This document shows positions 25,351-33,242 of a DNA stretch of 35,821 nucleotides, piece by piece. A program made the position numbers and the translations under genes. The notes under the pieces are model-generated. The model saw only the letters and a program-made list of their open reading frames with translations, was not told the DNA's origin and searched no databases. The stretch covers positions 1-35,821 of the forward strand of contig CAVCIU010000016.1 in NCBI GenBank assembly GCA_963602355.1, read 5' to 3'. The DNA is from UBA791 sp963602355. GTDB taxonomy: Bacteria > Cyanobacteriota > Vampirovibrionia > Gastranaerophilales > Gastranaerophilaceae. Each line of letters starts with the position of its first letter. The stretch's first letter is position 1.

Positions 25351-25905
25351 ATGAAAAAACTATTATTAGTATTAACATTCATATTATGTTTCGGAGTTAG
25401 CCAAGCTCAAGCGGCTGATTTCTCTAAATACTCTAATGACTACAAAGTTAAAGCTGCATTAGAAGTATTAGAAAACATTGGTTCTAATGATGTTTTTGCA
25501 AGATTAGATAAAAATAAAATCAAAATTATGTTCTACGATTTATCAAGTATCGATTATTCTTATTCTAATCACTATGCAGTTGCTTCAACTGATGAAAACG
25601 GCGAAAACTACATCTTGATAAATGAAAGATTTAAAAATTCACCAAAAGAAGCAGTGGCTTGTTTGATTGCACACGAAAGTGTTCATGTTCTACCTAAAGC
25701 AACTTTGGAAGAAGAAGTTAGAGCAACAACTACAGAGGCTGAGACTTGGTTGAAGGTTGCAGATAGAGTAACAAATACAAATGACAAATTGGTTCAAAGA
25801 GAAATGAGATTGGCTGACAATTACAGATTATCTACTCCAAACAATAACAAAATCACTCAAGCAATCGCTTCAAACAGTTTCTACAAAAGTCAATTCAGCT
25901 TATAG
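25351..25905 (+). CDS. Small exported putative zinc metallopeptidase (HExxH)
   Basis: A 184-residue protein with a Sec signal peptide (cleavage probably after S-Q-A-Q-A, residue 21). The only recognisable motif is H-E-S-V-H at residues 108-112 in ACLIAHESVHVL, the zinc-binding HExxH of metallopeptidases. Acidic residues follow at a gluzincin-like distance (Glu120-122 and Glu129 in LEEEVRATTTEAETW) and could supply the third ligand. The small size resembles minimal peptidases rather than the large secreted ones. I cannot assign a peptidase family. No good Shine-Dalgarno is seen (AGGG is about 14 bases off). The gene stands alone between two terminators. Periplasmic protein or peptide cleavage is the likely role. 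Confidence 0.75.
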   Translation: MKKLLLVLTFILCFGVSQAQAADFSKYSNDYKVKAALEVLENIGSNDVFARLDKNKIKIMFYDLSSIDYSYSNHYAVASTDENGENYILINERFKNSPKEAVACLIAHESVHVLPKATLEEEVRATTTEAETWLKVADRVTNTNDKLVQREMRLADNYRLSTPNNNKITQAIASNSFYKSQFSL

Positions 25906-25922
25906 GAAATATAAAGAGATTT

Positions 25923-25958
25923 AAAAAAGAGGTTTGCCATTTGGCAAACCTCTTTTTT
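25923..25958. terminator. Bidirectional terminator after the HExxH protein gene
   Basis: AAAAAAGAGGTTTGCC, ATTT loop, GGCAAACCTCTTTTTT: 16-bp perfect stem with A and T tracts on both sides, between convergent genes. Confidence 0.88.
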
Positions 25959-25974
25959 GTTATTAATTTAAGAC

Positions 25975-26036
25975 AGAGCAAAACGCAAAGCATTTCGCTC
26001 TCTAAATTCAGGGGCGAAGCCTACGGCTTCGCCCCT
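25975..26036. repeat. Second copy of the tandem hairpin pair
   Basis: Hairpin one (25975-26001) has arms AGAGCAAAACGC and GCATTTCGCTCT; its two mismatches become G-U pairs only in minus-strand RNA, so it reads as a minus-strand structure, downstream of the TpsB gene. Hairpin two (26010-26036) has perfect 12-bp arms AGGGGCGAAGCC, TAC loop. Order, spacing and core match the pair at 21952-22019. Confidence 0.65.
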
Positions 26037-26046
26037 TTAAAATATA

Positions 26047-27816
26047 TTATAATCTTTCTTTTGGTTTTAATAATATCTTATCTATGTCAGAGTTAATTGA
26101 GAAATAAAAACGACCGCCTTCTTCTTTATAGTATTTGGCACCTAAAGGAATACCTAAACCAGCTTGAAGATAAAGAGCATGAGTTAAATTTATACAAGTA
26201 CCAAAACCTACAGAGTGTAAGAAGTTTGAAGGATACCCATAAAGCTCACCGTTTTCTTTTACGTAACCCCAATCATAGAAGACTGCAAGTTTAACTTTAT
26301 CTGACCAATGTTTAATTTTATCTGGTAGAATTTTTTCTAACCCTGGAATTGGAGTTCTTAACTCTAGAGAACCTGCTACACCATAATCACCTAAGATTTC
26401 ACTAGGTTGATAACCTCTGATTGAATATGTACCACCTAAGAACATTTGTTCAGCAGAATATAAAGCTTGCGGTGAATATTGACCGTTAATTCTAAAGATT
26501 GCTAAACATTTTTTAGGTAATCTTTGAACTCTTGCAAGGCTTGCTACAATTTTATAAAAAGAGCTTTGTTGTGCGTTTTTGATATTTTCAGTTGCACCTA
26601 GTGCATTTGTACCTAAGTCTACACCGATGTTTGCGATTGTTCTACCGTAAGAATCATCAAACATACTGTTCATGCCTAATCTTAAAATTCTTAAGCTGTA
26701 ATCTGATAAATTTTCCCTAAATAATGTACTTGATGACACTGAATTAACTGCATCAAAAGACACAAATGCTGCGATATCTTGAGTTGCAGTATTTTTAAGA
26801 GGTTGAATGATTTTTAATGAATAAGTTTCTGCGTTACCATTGATGCCTAAGCTTTTATATGGACCTCCAAGTTTAACGTTTGAATACGAATAATCAAATG
26901 CTAATCTTGTTCCGTATTTGCTGATAGGAATTTGATATCCTGCAAGTGCACCAGTTGAACCTGATGAAAGAACTGCACCACCGTAGATTTTATCACCGAT
27001 ACCTAAAAGGTTGTCGTAGCTTAAAACACTTGTAAATCTTTGACGACCTGTGTAATTACGACCGTAATCGTCCCACGCAAGGTTTAAACCAATGGGAAAT
27101 CTGTCTTGTACGTGTAATTTTATTTCTGTGTCGTGGTCTTCTGTTTTTGTAATTTGAGCTGCAGCTTTCATATAAGACGTGTCATTGATGTTTTTCATTG
27201 CACCTTGAAGGTCTCTTGCATTGAAAACATTACCTTCTCTTAAACCTGAATTATACATTGCAACATTTTTGAAAAACCAATCTCTTTCCCATTTGTTGCC
27301 TTCAACTTCTTTTGATACAACTTTACTTTCTTTGATTGCGATTACAACTGTTCCGTCTGTAACTTCTTGTTCTGGTAAATATGCGTAAGAAGTTATGTAG
27401 CCTTTGCTTTGATAGTAACGGCTAACTTTTATTGTTAAGTCCATTACGTCTTCTAGGTAAATTTCTTTACCTACTAAATCTTGTGCTAATTTTTCTAATT
27501 TTGCGCTAGAAATTTTAGTATTTCCTCTGAAATAAACTTTATTTAATAAAAACTTGGGGTTGTGAATAAGATGTCCATCGTGTTGAATGTCTTTGTCGTC
27601 TTTCTTTTGCTTATCAAGCATATCTTTTAAACGAGTAGCATCTTCTACTGGTTGAATTACGTTTTCTTCAAGAAAAGAATCTTTTAATTGTAATTGGTTT
27701 TCTCTGTTAATAATTGCGGGGTCTGATGGGTTTAGTATAGGATCTGCCATTACAGGTGCAGATGCAGTAGTCAACAACACACAAAGAGCCCCTTGTATTA
27801 AGGTTTTAACTTTCAT
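26047..27816 (-). CDS. Two-partner secretion outer-membrane transporter (TpsB, ShlB/FhaC family)
   Basis: A 589-residue Omp85-superfamily pore that exports its TpsA partner across the outer membrane. A signal peptide (cleavage after V-M-A, near residue 24) is followed by a Lys/Asp-rich stretch, two POTRA domains (about 89-165 with NKVYFRGNTKIS, and 166-240) and a 16-strand barrel. The L6-loop motif V/I-R-G-Y is present as Ile466-Arg-Gly-Tyr469 in GGTYSIRGYQPSE. The last strand is followed by an unusual charged tail (DKILLKPKERL) rather than ending in an aromatic residue. The gene is divergent from the TpsA gene at 28035, whereas tpsB and tpsA are usually in tandem. The SD (GAGAGG) is spaced rather far from the ATG. 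Confidence 0.93.
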   Translation of the reverse strand: MKVKTLIQGALCVLLTTASAPVMADPILNPSDPAIINRENQLQLKDSFLEENVIQPVEDATRLKDMLDKQKKDDKDIQHDGHLIHNPKFLLNKVYFRGNTKISSAKLEKLAQDLVGKEIYLEDVMDLTIKVSRYYQSKGYITSYAYLPEQEVTDGTVVIAIKESKVVSKEVEGNKWERDWFFKNVAMYNSGLREGNVFNARDLQGAMKNINDTSYMKAAAQITKTEDHDTEIKLHVQDRFPIGLNLAWDDYGRNYTGRQRFTSVLSYDNLLGIGDKIYGGAVLSSGSTGALAGYQIPISKYGTRLAFDYSYSNVKLGGPYKSLGINGNAETYSLKIIQPLKNTATQDIAAFVSFDAVNSVSSSTLFRENLSDYSLRILRLGMNSMFDDSYGRTIANIGVDLGTNALGATENIKNAQQSSFYKIVASLARVQRLPKKCLAIFRINGQYSPQALYSAEQMFLGGTYSIRGYQPSEILGDYGVAGSLELRTPIPGLEKILPDKIKHWSDKVKLAVFYDWGYVKENGELYGYPSNFLHSVGFGTCINLTHALYLQAGLGIPLGAKYYKEEGGRFYFSINSDIDKILLKPKERL

Positions 27817-27884
27817 TTTTATTCAAACTTCCTCTCAAGGAAAATTTTAACATGAATAAATATAATCTTTTATATAAGAGTTAA

Positions 27885-27905
27885 AAATTGTAACGATTAC
27901 AATTT
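27885..27905. promoter_or_regulatory. Operator-like palindrome in the tpsB-tpsA intergenic region
   Basis: AAATTGTAA-CGA-TTACAATTT: perfect 9-bp arms with a 3-base centre, between the two divergent secretion genes and 69 bases from the TpsB start. It contains the TTGTAA half-site also seen upstream of other genes in the window. Confidence 0.5.
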
Positions 27906-27927
27906 AAAAAATCAATTATTTGATGTG

Positions 27928-27955
27928 TGGACTTTTTATAAATTTGTAGTATAGT
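27928..27955 (+). promoter_or_regulatory. Candidate promoter of the TpsA exoprotein gene
   Basis: TGGACT (27928-27933), 16-base spacer, TATAGT (27950-27955). The predicted leader is about 73 bases and is A/T-rich. AAGGA near 28016 is the only SD-like sequence and lies about 13 bases before the ATG, which is long. Confidence 0.4.
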
Positions 27956-28034
27956 TATATATATACAGATTTGGATTAAACAAATATTTTTATATATAAA
28001 TTTTAAGTAAAAGAAGAAGGAAAAGAAATAACTT

Positions 28035-31000
28035 ATGAGACATAAAGGATTAAAAGCCCATAAAGCTATTGCTTTGTTAATATTAGCCCTTGCTGCAGTT
28101 GATTTTACAGCTCCAGTTATGGCAATGGATATGGTAACTTCAGGTAAAGTCTTAGATAAAGTTGGCGGTCAATACGGTGCTGATTTAAGAGACGTTACTG
28201 GTGCTACTATTGAAACAGATTATAACAATGCATTTATTACAAATACAGAAACAAACAGTGTTTTGAACTGGAATGACTTAAACGTAGGTAAAAATCAAAG
28301 CTTAAATTACATTATGAAAGATGGTCAAACTTCATTAAATAATGTTGTTGGTGTTGGTATTTCAAAATTCGCTGGTTCAATCAATGCTGAAAAAGGTAGA
28401 GTTATTATTTCTAACCCTAACGGTATTCTTTTTGAAAACGGTTCTTGGGTTAATGCAAATGCTTTAACATTAACAACTCACCAAGTTGCTCTTGATGGTG
28501 ATAAAATGTACTTATATGGTGGCAATAATAATGCTTCAATCAGAATTGAAGGTGGCAATATTGCAACTAAACAAGTTAGATTTAATATCGCTAACGACTT
28601 AAACATCGTTTCTAACAACATTGATATTACAGAAGCTAACATCGTTGCTAAAGATACAAGACTTGTAACAGCTGATGGTGTTACATTCTATGCTATTAAC
28701 GATACAAAAAATTCTTCTAATTTCAATACACTTATTAATAAAAATAATATGATTGATAACGGTCATATTAGTGTAAAAGATTCTATTATCGCAGTTAAAG
28801 ATAAAAATACAGGTAAAATTTCTATCGTTTCAAGAGGCGACATTGCAGTTAAAAATACTGAATTAGGTGGTAAAACTGTAATCGAAGCTATGGATAGAAA
28901 CGTAATTAAAAATGAAAAAACAGAAATTCTTGCTTCAAATTCAACATCAGAAGAAATTTTTGATTATGATAACATTTCAAACTGGGCAAATTTCTGGGAT
29001 AGAGTAAAATGTTTCTTTACCGGTGGTATTCCTCACAGAGTTGCTAACGGTGAAGTTTTCGCTAAAACTGAAACAACTACAACTACTACAAGAAACACTC
29101 ACGATGTTTTAGCTGGTAGAGGCAACGTTACATTATCAAACGTTAAAGCACTAGATAATGTAGATGTTAAAGGTTCAAATATCAATATTTCAAATTCAAC
29201 ATTCAATGGTGCTTTGAATTTAACTTCAGAAGGTACAAAATTAACTTCTTACGTAAGAGAAGATGTTAAAACAGATATTATTTCAAGAGAAGCTGACGAA
29301 TTTATCGTTGACGAAAGAAGTTGGTCTGGTGTTGCAACTAAAGGACACTTCAATGTAGACGATGTAGATCCAACAACATCAACTTCAACTGTACTTGGTG
29401 AAGCTATTGCATCAGCTACAACAACTGACGCAGGTTCAATTACATTAGACAATGTTACTTCTTCAAATACAGTTAGAGCAACTGGTGCTACAATCGCAAT
29501 GTACAATTCAACAATTGATAACTTCGATTTTATCGGTAACAATGTAAAAGTACAAAATGTTATTGCAACAGGTAATAAGGTTTCTGAAATCAAAGCTACA
29601 AACAAAGCTGACGTAAGAAACAGCCAATTCAAAACAATCAGAGCAGCTGCTGCTGATATTACATTTACAGATACAGATTTAGTTGACGGTAACTTACAAG
29701 CAACAAACAATGTTAAGTTCTCAAGAACTGATTCTCGTAAATCATTCTCAATCAAAAATTCTACAATTTCAGCAAAAGATATTGAAGCAAATGATATGAA
29801 TATTTCAGATTCATTGATGGTTGCAGATAACAATATTTCTGCTAACAATTCAAAAGTTTCAAATACTCAAATGAACGCAGGTAGAAATATTTACGCAGGT
29901 AATGCAAATATCAATAAATCAAACTTAGTTGCATCAAATGATATTATTATCTCTGGCGCAAAAGTTGCTAACTCAACAGTATCAGCTGATAAAGATTTAA
30001 AAATGCAAGATTCAACTTTAAACAAAACTAAAGTTACAGGTAGAAAAGGTTTCTTGAAAGGTGCAACTTTAGAAAACGGTTCTGACGTAACAGTTGATTA
30101 TGTAACAAATAATTCTTACGCAGAAAACGAAACAGTTGAAAACTTAGTAATCAAAAATTCAAGACTTAAATCAAATAAAAATAACATCAACTTGAAAGAT
30201 ACATTAATCGAAAACGGTTCTTTAGAAACAGCAATCGGCAAAGATGTTAATATCGATACAAGACAAGATGTTAAACTTGCTGGAGTAAATATCGGTGGTA
30301 ACTTAAATATCACAAGAGCAAGAAACGTAGTTATTGCAAACTCAAAAGAAGCTGGTAATCAATACATTCCAAACCTAACTGACAAAACTTCAGTAACAGA
30401 TTACGATAATACAAAATATAACGAAAGTTACTTTACAGACATAATTAATGATTACGGTAGCGATTACGGAAACGGAACAAAACTTTCAGTTATCAAAGGA
30501 AACGTAAACATAGCAAACTCAAAAAATTCATTAATTATAAATACAATAGTAGGTGGTAACTTAACAACAGAAAATATTTACGTAGGTTCAGATTTAATCA
30601 ATTCAATGGTAGTAGGTGATTATAATCCAAACAGAATTGCAACAACAGAAACGAAGGTTTATAAATCATTTATCGGTGGTAAATTTGATAAGAAATTTGA
30701 AGATAAAGCAACAATCTTACCAATTACAAACCCAGAAAGACCAGTTGTAGTTGATAAGCCAACAACATTACCAGAAACAAAGAAAGATAAACCAGTAAAT
30801 GTTGACAAACCTACAACATTACCAATAACAAATCCGGAAAGACCAATCAATGTAGATAAACCAACTACATTGCCTGATACAAGTAAGGATAAACCGGTTA
30901 ATGTTGATAAACCAACAACATTACCAATAACAAATCCGGATAGACCAATTAATGTTGACAAACCAACAACATTGCCGGAAACTAAAAAAGATAGACCAGT

Positions 31001-31355
31001 AAATGTTGATAAACCGACTACATTACCGGAAACTAAAAAAGATAAACCTGTTAATGTAGATAAGCCAACAACATTACCAGAGGAAAACCCAACAAGGGAA
31101 GTTGTTAATCCAAGCAAAGGTCTTGATCAAAATGTAGACCAAAGAAACGAAAACCAAAATTCATTTGAATATAATGATGAACACAACAAAAGAAGATTTG
31201 GTAGTGGTATTAACACAAGATTCGAAAAAAGATTTTCACCAAAAGGTTTCGCAGCAGAAGAAGATCATATCAATGAAATGAAGAATCAAACAAAACAAAG
31301 TGTAGTGAAGAAGGAAAAAGGTTTTAAAGTTACAAAAAGCTTCCATGCTTATTAA
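28035..31355 (+). CDS. Two-partner secretion exoprotein (TpsA, filamentous haemagglutinin-like)
   Basis: A 1106-residue secreted beta-helix protein, the cargo of the divergent TpsB. A signal peptide ends near residue 30 (APVMA). The TPS (haemagglutination activity) domain covers about residues 32-280, with the recognition motif N-P-N-G at 127-130 (ISNPNGILF). Residues 280-870 are repetitive Asn/Ser/Thr-rich strands typical of a right-handed beta-helix (NSTFNGALNL, DNVTSSNTV, SNTQMNAGRNI). Residues 891-1026 are eight 17-residue Pro-rich repeats, then a charged C-terminal tail. No toxin domain is visible at the C terminus, so an adhesin is more likely than a contact-dependent toxin. The start is the only ATG before the signal peptide. 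Confidence 0.92.
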   Translation: MRHKGLKAHKAIALLILALAAVDFTAPVMAMDMVTSGKVLDKVGGQYGADLRDVTGATIETDYNNAFITNTETNSVLNWNDLNVGKNQSLNYIMKDGQTSLNNVVGVGISKFAGSINAEKGRVIISNPNGILFENGSWVNANALTLTTHQVALDGDKMYLYGGNNNASIRIEGGNIATKQVRFNIANDLNIVSNNIDITEANIVAKDTRLVTADGVTFYAINDTKNSSNFNTLINKNNMIDNGHISVKDSIIAVKDKNTGKISIVSRGDIAVKNTELGGKTVIEAMDRNVIKNEKTEILASNSTSEEIFDYDNISNWANFWDRVKCFFTGGIPHRVANGEVFAKTETTTTTTRNTHDVLAGRGNVTLSNVKALDNVDVKGSNINISNSTFNGALNLTSEGTKLTSYVREDVKTDIISREADEFIVDERSWSGVATKGHFNVDDVDPTTSTSTVLGEAIASATTTDAGSITLDNVTSSNTVRATGATIAMYNSTIDNFDFIGNNVKVQNVIATGNKVSEIKATNKADVRNSQFKTIRAAAADITFTDTDLVDGNLQATNNVKFSRTDSRKSFSIKNSTISAKDIEANDMNISDSLMVADNNISANNSKVSNTQMNAGRNIYAGNANINKSNLVASNDIIISGAKVANSTVSADKDLKMQDSTLNKTKVTGRKGFLKGATLENGSDVTVDYVTNNSYAENETVENLVIKNSRLKSNKNNINLKDTLIENGSLETAIGKDVNIDTRQDVKLAGVNIGGNLNITRARNVVIANSKEAGNQYIPNLTDKTSVTDYDNTKYNESYFTDIINDYGSDYGNGTKLSVIKGNVNIANSKNSLIINTIVGGNLTTENIYVGSDLINSMVVGDYNPNRIATTETKVYKSFIGGKFDKKFEDKATILPITNPERPVVVDKPTTLPETKKDKPVNVDKPTTLPITNPERPINVDKPTTLPDTSKDKPVNVDKPTTLPITNPDRPINVDKPTTLPETKKDRPVNVDKPTTLPETKKDKPVNVDKPTTLPEENPTREVVNPSKGLDQNVDQRNENQNSFEYNDEHNKRRFGSGINTRFEKRFSPKGFAAEEDHINEMKNQTKQSVVKKEKGFKVTKSFHAY
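30705..31112 (+). repeat. Eight 51-bp tandem repeats inside the TpsA gene
   Basis: Eight in-frame units encode 17 residues each, of the form K-P-T-T-L-P-x-T-x-x-x-x-P-x-N-V-D. ITNP(E/D)RP units alternate with (E/D)T(K/S)KDKP units for most of the array, giving a 34-residue higher-order period; units 6 and 7 are both of the second type. The first and last units are degenerate. Proline-rich arrays like this often act as a stalk or wall-spanning spacer; variable copy number between strains would be expected. Confidence 0.9.
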
Positions 31356-31434
31356 TCGGTAGGACAATAAAATAAGGTAGGAAAAAATACTTTAAAAGGT
31401 AGTAGGTAACACTAAGACTTTGATTAAATAAATT

Positions 31435-31473
31435 AATAGAGCGGGCTAGAATAAAATTCTAGCCCGCTCTATT
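31435..31473 (+). terminator. Terminator downstream of the TpsA gene
   Basis: AATAGAGCGGGCTAGAAT pairs over 18 bases with ATTCTAGCCCGCTCTATT around an AAA loop, 80 bases after the TpsA stop and followed by TT. Confidence 0.8.
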
Positions 31474-31521
31474 TGTACATAAGTTCTGCTCGGTGGGAGT
31501 TCTCGCATTTCAAAACACAAA

Positions 31522-31559
31522 ATAAAAGACCAGATAACTTTTGTTACCTAGTCTTTTAT
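31522..31559 (-). terminator. Minus-strand terminator of an unidentified transcript
   Basis: On the minus strand ATAAAAGAC-T-AGGTAAC, AAAA loop, GTTATCT-G-GTCTTTTAT. Two positions pair only as G-U in minus-strand RNA, which fixes the orientation. It follows the tRNA-end copy and the 31571-31615 hairpin, so a minus-strand RNA other than the tRNA may end here. Confidence 0.6.
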
Positions 31560-31615
31560 GGTGGGTGTTGATGCTTTAGTCGTTTGCGAGTTTACGAGCA
31601 ATACGACTAAAGCAT
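31559..31615 (-). repeat. Truncated copy of the tRNA-Val 3' end joined to a long inverted repeat
   Basis: TGGTGGGTGTTG (31559-31570) matches the last bases of the tRNA-Val gene with one change (TGGTGGGCGTTG at 31726). It joins directly to ATGCTTTAGTCGT...ACGACTAAAGCAT, a 13-bp inverted repeat with a 19-base centre that can pair further (TTGC/GCAA). No other tRNA arms are present, so it is not a functional tRNA. It may be a remnant of a tandem tRNA or of an element inserted at the tRNA end. Confidence 0.5.
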
Positions 31616-31691
31616 GCAAAGCAAACGTAGTAAAATCAGAACGTAGTGATAGATTTTCAAGTTTGTGTGCTGAGGTGTAGCCGAACAATGC

Positions 31692-31722
31692 AAAAAAAAG
31701 AACCACCGAAGTGGTTCTTTTT
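31692..31722 (-). terminator. Terminator of tRNA-Val
   Basis: On the minus strand AAAAAGAACCAC, TTCG loop, GTGGTTCTTTTT plus further T: a 12-bp stem with the stable TTCG tetraloop, four bases past the tRNA CCA end. Confidence 0.85.
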
Positions 31723-31725
31723 AAA

Positions 31726-31801
31726 TGGTGGGCGTTGAGAGGCTCGAACTCCCGACATCTTCCTTGTAAGGGAAGCGCTCTACCAACTGAGCTAAACGCC
31801 C
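31726..31801 (-). tRNA. tRNA-Val (anticodon TAC)
   Basis: The minus strand folds as a complete cloverleaf of 76 bases including an encoded CCA. Acceptor stem GGGCGTT/AACGCCC is perfect, D arm GCTC-AGTTGGTA-GAGC, anticodon stem CTTCC/GGAAG with loop CTTACAA (anticodon TAC), variable loop ATGTC, T arm GGGAG-TTCGAGC-CTCTC. It has a consensus promoter (31819-31847) and its own terminator. valS, its synthetase gene, lies less than 2 kb away. Confidence 0.97.
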
Positions 31802-31818
31802 AAAGCATTTGTATAATT

Positions 31819-31847
31819 AATATACCTAAAAAGAATTTTATTGTCAA
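31819..31847 (-). promoter_or_regulatory. Consensus promoter of tRNA-Val
   Basis: On the minus strand TTGACA (31842-31847), 17-base spacer, TATATT (31819-31824), with the tRNA 5' end 18 bases further. A classic sigma-70-type promoter. Confidence 0.85.
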
Positions 31848-31894
31848 CTATATTTTTTATAATATTTAAAATTCCTTTATGTTATTATTATTCT

Positions 31895-33184
31895 ATGAGC
31901 AAATTTTTCTTAAAATCTATGGGTTGCAAATCAAATCAGTACGAAGGTTCTATCATTGAGGAATCTCTTCTTAATGCTGGGTTTGAAAAAGTAGATGCTC
32001 TTGATGAAGCTGATTATTTTATCCTAAACTCATGCACTGTTACACATAAAGCAGATAACGAAACTTTTTACATTCTTAGAAATGCAAAACATTTGAACAG
32101 TAATATTAAAACTGTTTTAACAGGTTGTGTTGCTCAAGTGGAAAAAGAAGAACTTTTAGAAAAGGACTATATCGATTTTGTAATCGGTAATGACGAAAAG
32201 CTTAAACTGGCAGAATACTTATTATCTGATACAAAGTTTGCTGTTCAAAATATTATGGAACAGTCAAAATTTAACGACACTCTTCTTCTTGATACAACAA
32301 AAACAAGAGCTTGTGTAAAAATTCAAGACGGTTGTGATAATCGTTGCTCATATTGCATTATTCCTTTTGCTCGTGGCAAAAGTCGTAGTGCTTCAGAAGA
32401 TTTTATTCTAAAGCAAATAGACACTCTTGCCGTACATGATTTCAAGGAAATTATCCTAACAGGTATTCATATAGGTCAATGGGGAAAAGACATTGATAAA
32501 ACCTTCTTAGATTTATTAGTGTTACTTGAAGAAAAATCTGCAATAAACAGAATCAGAATGGGTTCTCTTAACCCTCTTGAAATAACAGATGACGTATTAG
32601 ACTTTTTATCACATTCTAAAAAGTTCTGTCCTCATTTTCATTTATCTTTGCAATCTGCTAACAACAATACTCTTCGTCGTATGAATAGATTTTATACTGT
32701 TGAAAAGTATTTAGAACAAATCGAAGATATTAATAAAAAATTCAATTTACCATTTTTAGGTAGTGATATAATTGCAGGTTTTGTTGGTGAAACTGATGAT
32801 GATTTTTCTAACACAGTTGAAAACCTTAAAAAATCTGGTTTAACTCAAATTCACACCTTCCCTTATTCAATAAGAAAAGGTACAATCGCGGAAAAGCTTG
32901 AAGGACACGTATCAGACAATGTTAAAGAATATCGTGCAAGCATTATTAAACAAGTCTCTAAACTTAAATTTAATGCCTTCTTAGATAAAAATGTAGGTAC
33001 AACTCATCAAATACTTGTTGAAAAGCATTTAGACAAACACACAGGCTTCTTAAAAGGAGTTACTGAAAACTATCTTAAAGTCATAGTTAAAGATAATTCA
33101 GATGAAAATCTTTTAAACTCGCTTCAAAACGTCAAAATATTAGAAGTTAAAGACAATACACTTTTAGGTGAGTTAGTTAAATAA
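31895..33184 (+). CDS. mtaB: tRNA threonylcarbamoyladenosine methylthiotransferase MtaB
   Basis: A 429-residue radical-SAM enzyme that adds a methylthio group to t6A37 of tRNAs decoding ANN codons. The N-terminal methylthiotransferase domain has its three cluster cysteines (MGCKSNQYEG, LNSCTV, LTGCVAQ). The radical-SAM domain has C-x3-C-x2-C in GCDNRCSYCIIPFARGKSRS, and the C-terminal TRAM domain is near residues 365-429. Motifs such as GIHIGQWGKD and FHLSLQSANNNTLRRMNR fit MtaB better than MiaB. The start is taken at MSKFFLKSMGC (31895), the usual family N terminus; upstream in-frame codons would encode an odd Ile/Phe/Tyr-rich stretch over the tRNA promoter. No clear Shine-Dalgarno is seen. 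Confidence 0.9.
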   Translation: MSKFFLKSMGCKSNQYEGSIIEESLLNAGFEKVDALDEADYFILNSCTVTHKADNETFYILRNAKHLNSNIKTVLTGCVAQVEKEELLEKDYIDFVIGNDEKLKLAEYLLSDTKFAVQNIMEQSKFNDTLLLDTTKTRACVKIQDGCDNRCSYCIIPFARGKSRSASEDFILKQIDTLAVHDFKEIILTGIHIGQWGKDIDKTFLDLLVLLEEKSAINRIRMGSLNPLEITDDVLDFLSHSKKFCPHFHLSLQSANNNTLRRMNRFYTVEKYLEQIEDINKKFNLPFLGSDIIAGFVGETDDDFSNTVENLKKSGLTQIHTFPYSIRKGTIAEKLEGHVSDNVKEYRASIIKQVSKLKFNAFLDKNVGTTHQILVEKHLDKHTGFLKGVTENYLKVIVKDNSDENLLNSLQNVKILEVKDNTLLGELVK

Positions 33185-33191
33185 TTTATAA

Positions 33192-33230
33192 AAATAAAGA
33201 GGCGACAGCTATGCTGTCGCCTCTTTATTT
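33192..33230. terminator. Bidirectional terminator between mtaB and valS
   Basis: AAATAAAGAGGCGACAGC, TAT loop, perfect complement GCTGTCGCCTCTTTATTT: an 18-bp stem between convergent genes. Confidence 0.85.
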
Positions 33231-33242
33231 AAGTTTTTATAC

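Larger units (their letters stand above)
31356..31725. other. 370-base intergenic region with terminators and a tRNA-end duplicate
   Basis: No gene is supported. It contains GGTAGGA repeated at about 31358 and 31376, with related GGTAG further on; an 18-bp terminator for TpsA (31435-31473); a minus-strand terminator (31522-31559); a copy of the tRNA 3' end (31559-31570); a 13-bp inverted repeat (31571-31615); and the tRNA terminator (31692-31722). Confidence 0.6.

Noticed and set aside
29249..29848. Antisense open frame of 199 codons in the TpsA gene
   Set aside because: A long frame opposite a biased coding sequence; Val/Ala/Leu-rich translation without signal, motif or ribosome-binding site.
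30705..31112. CRISPR-like array
   Set aside because: The 51-bp units are contiguous, in frame and encode a proline-rich protein repeat; there are no spacers.
30659..31117. Antisense open frame of 152 codons with strong internal repeats
   Set aside because: Its repeats are only the reverse of the 51-bp repeats of the TpsA gene; no start signal.
31559..31690. Second tRNA gene
   Set aside because: Only the acceptor 3' end is recognisable; the T arm, anticodon arm and D arm are missing.
31548..31847. Open frame of about 99 codons on the minus strand
   Set aside because: It reads straight through the tRNA-Val gene, its terminator and its promoter.
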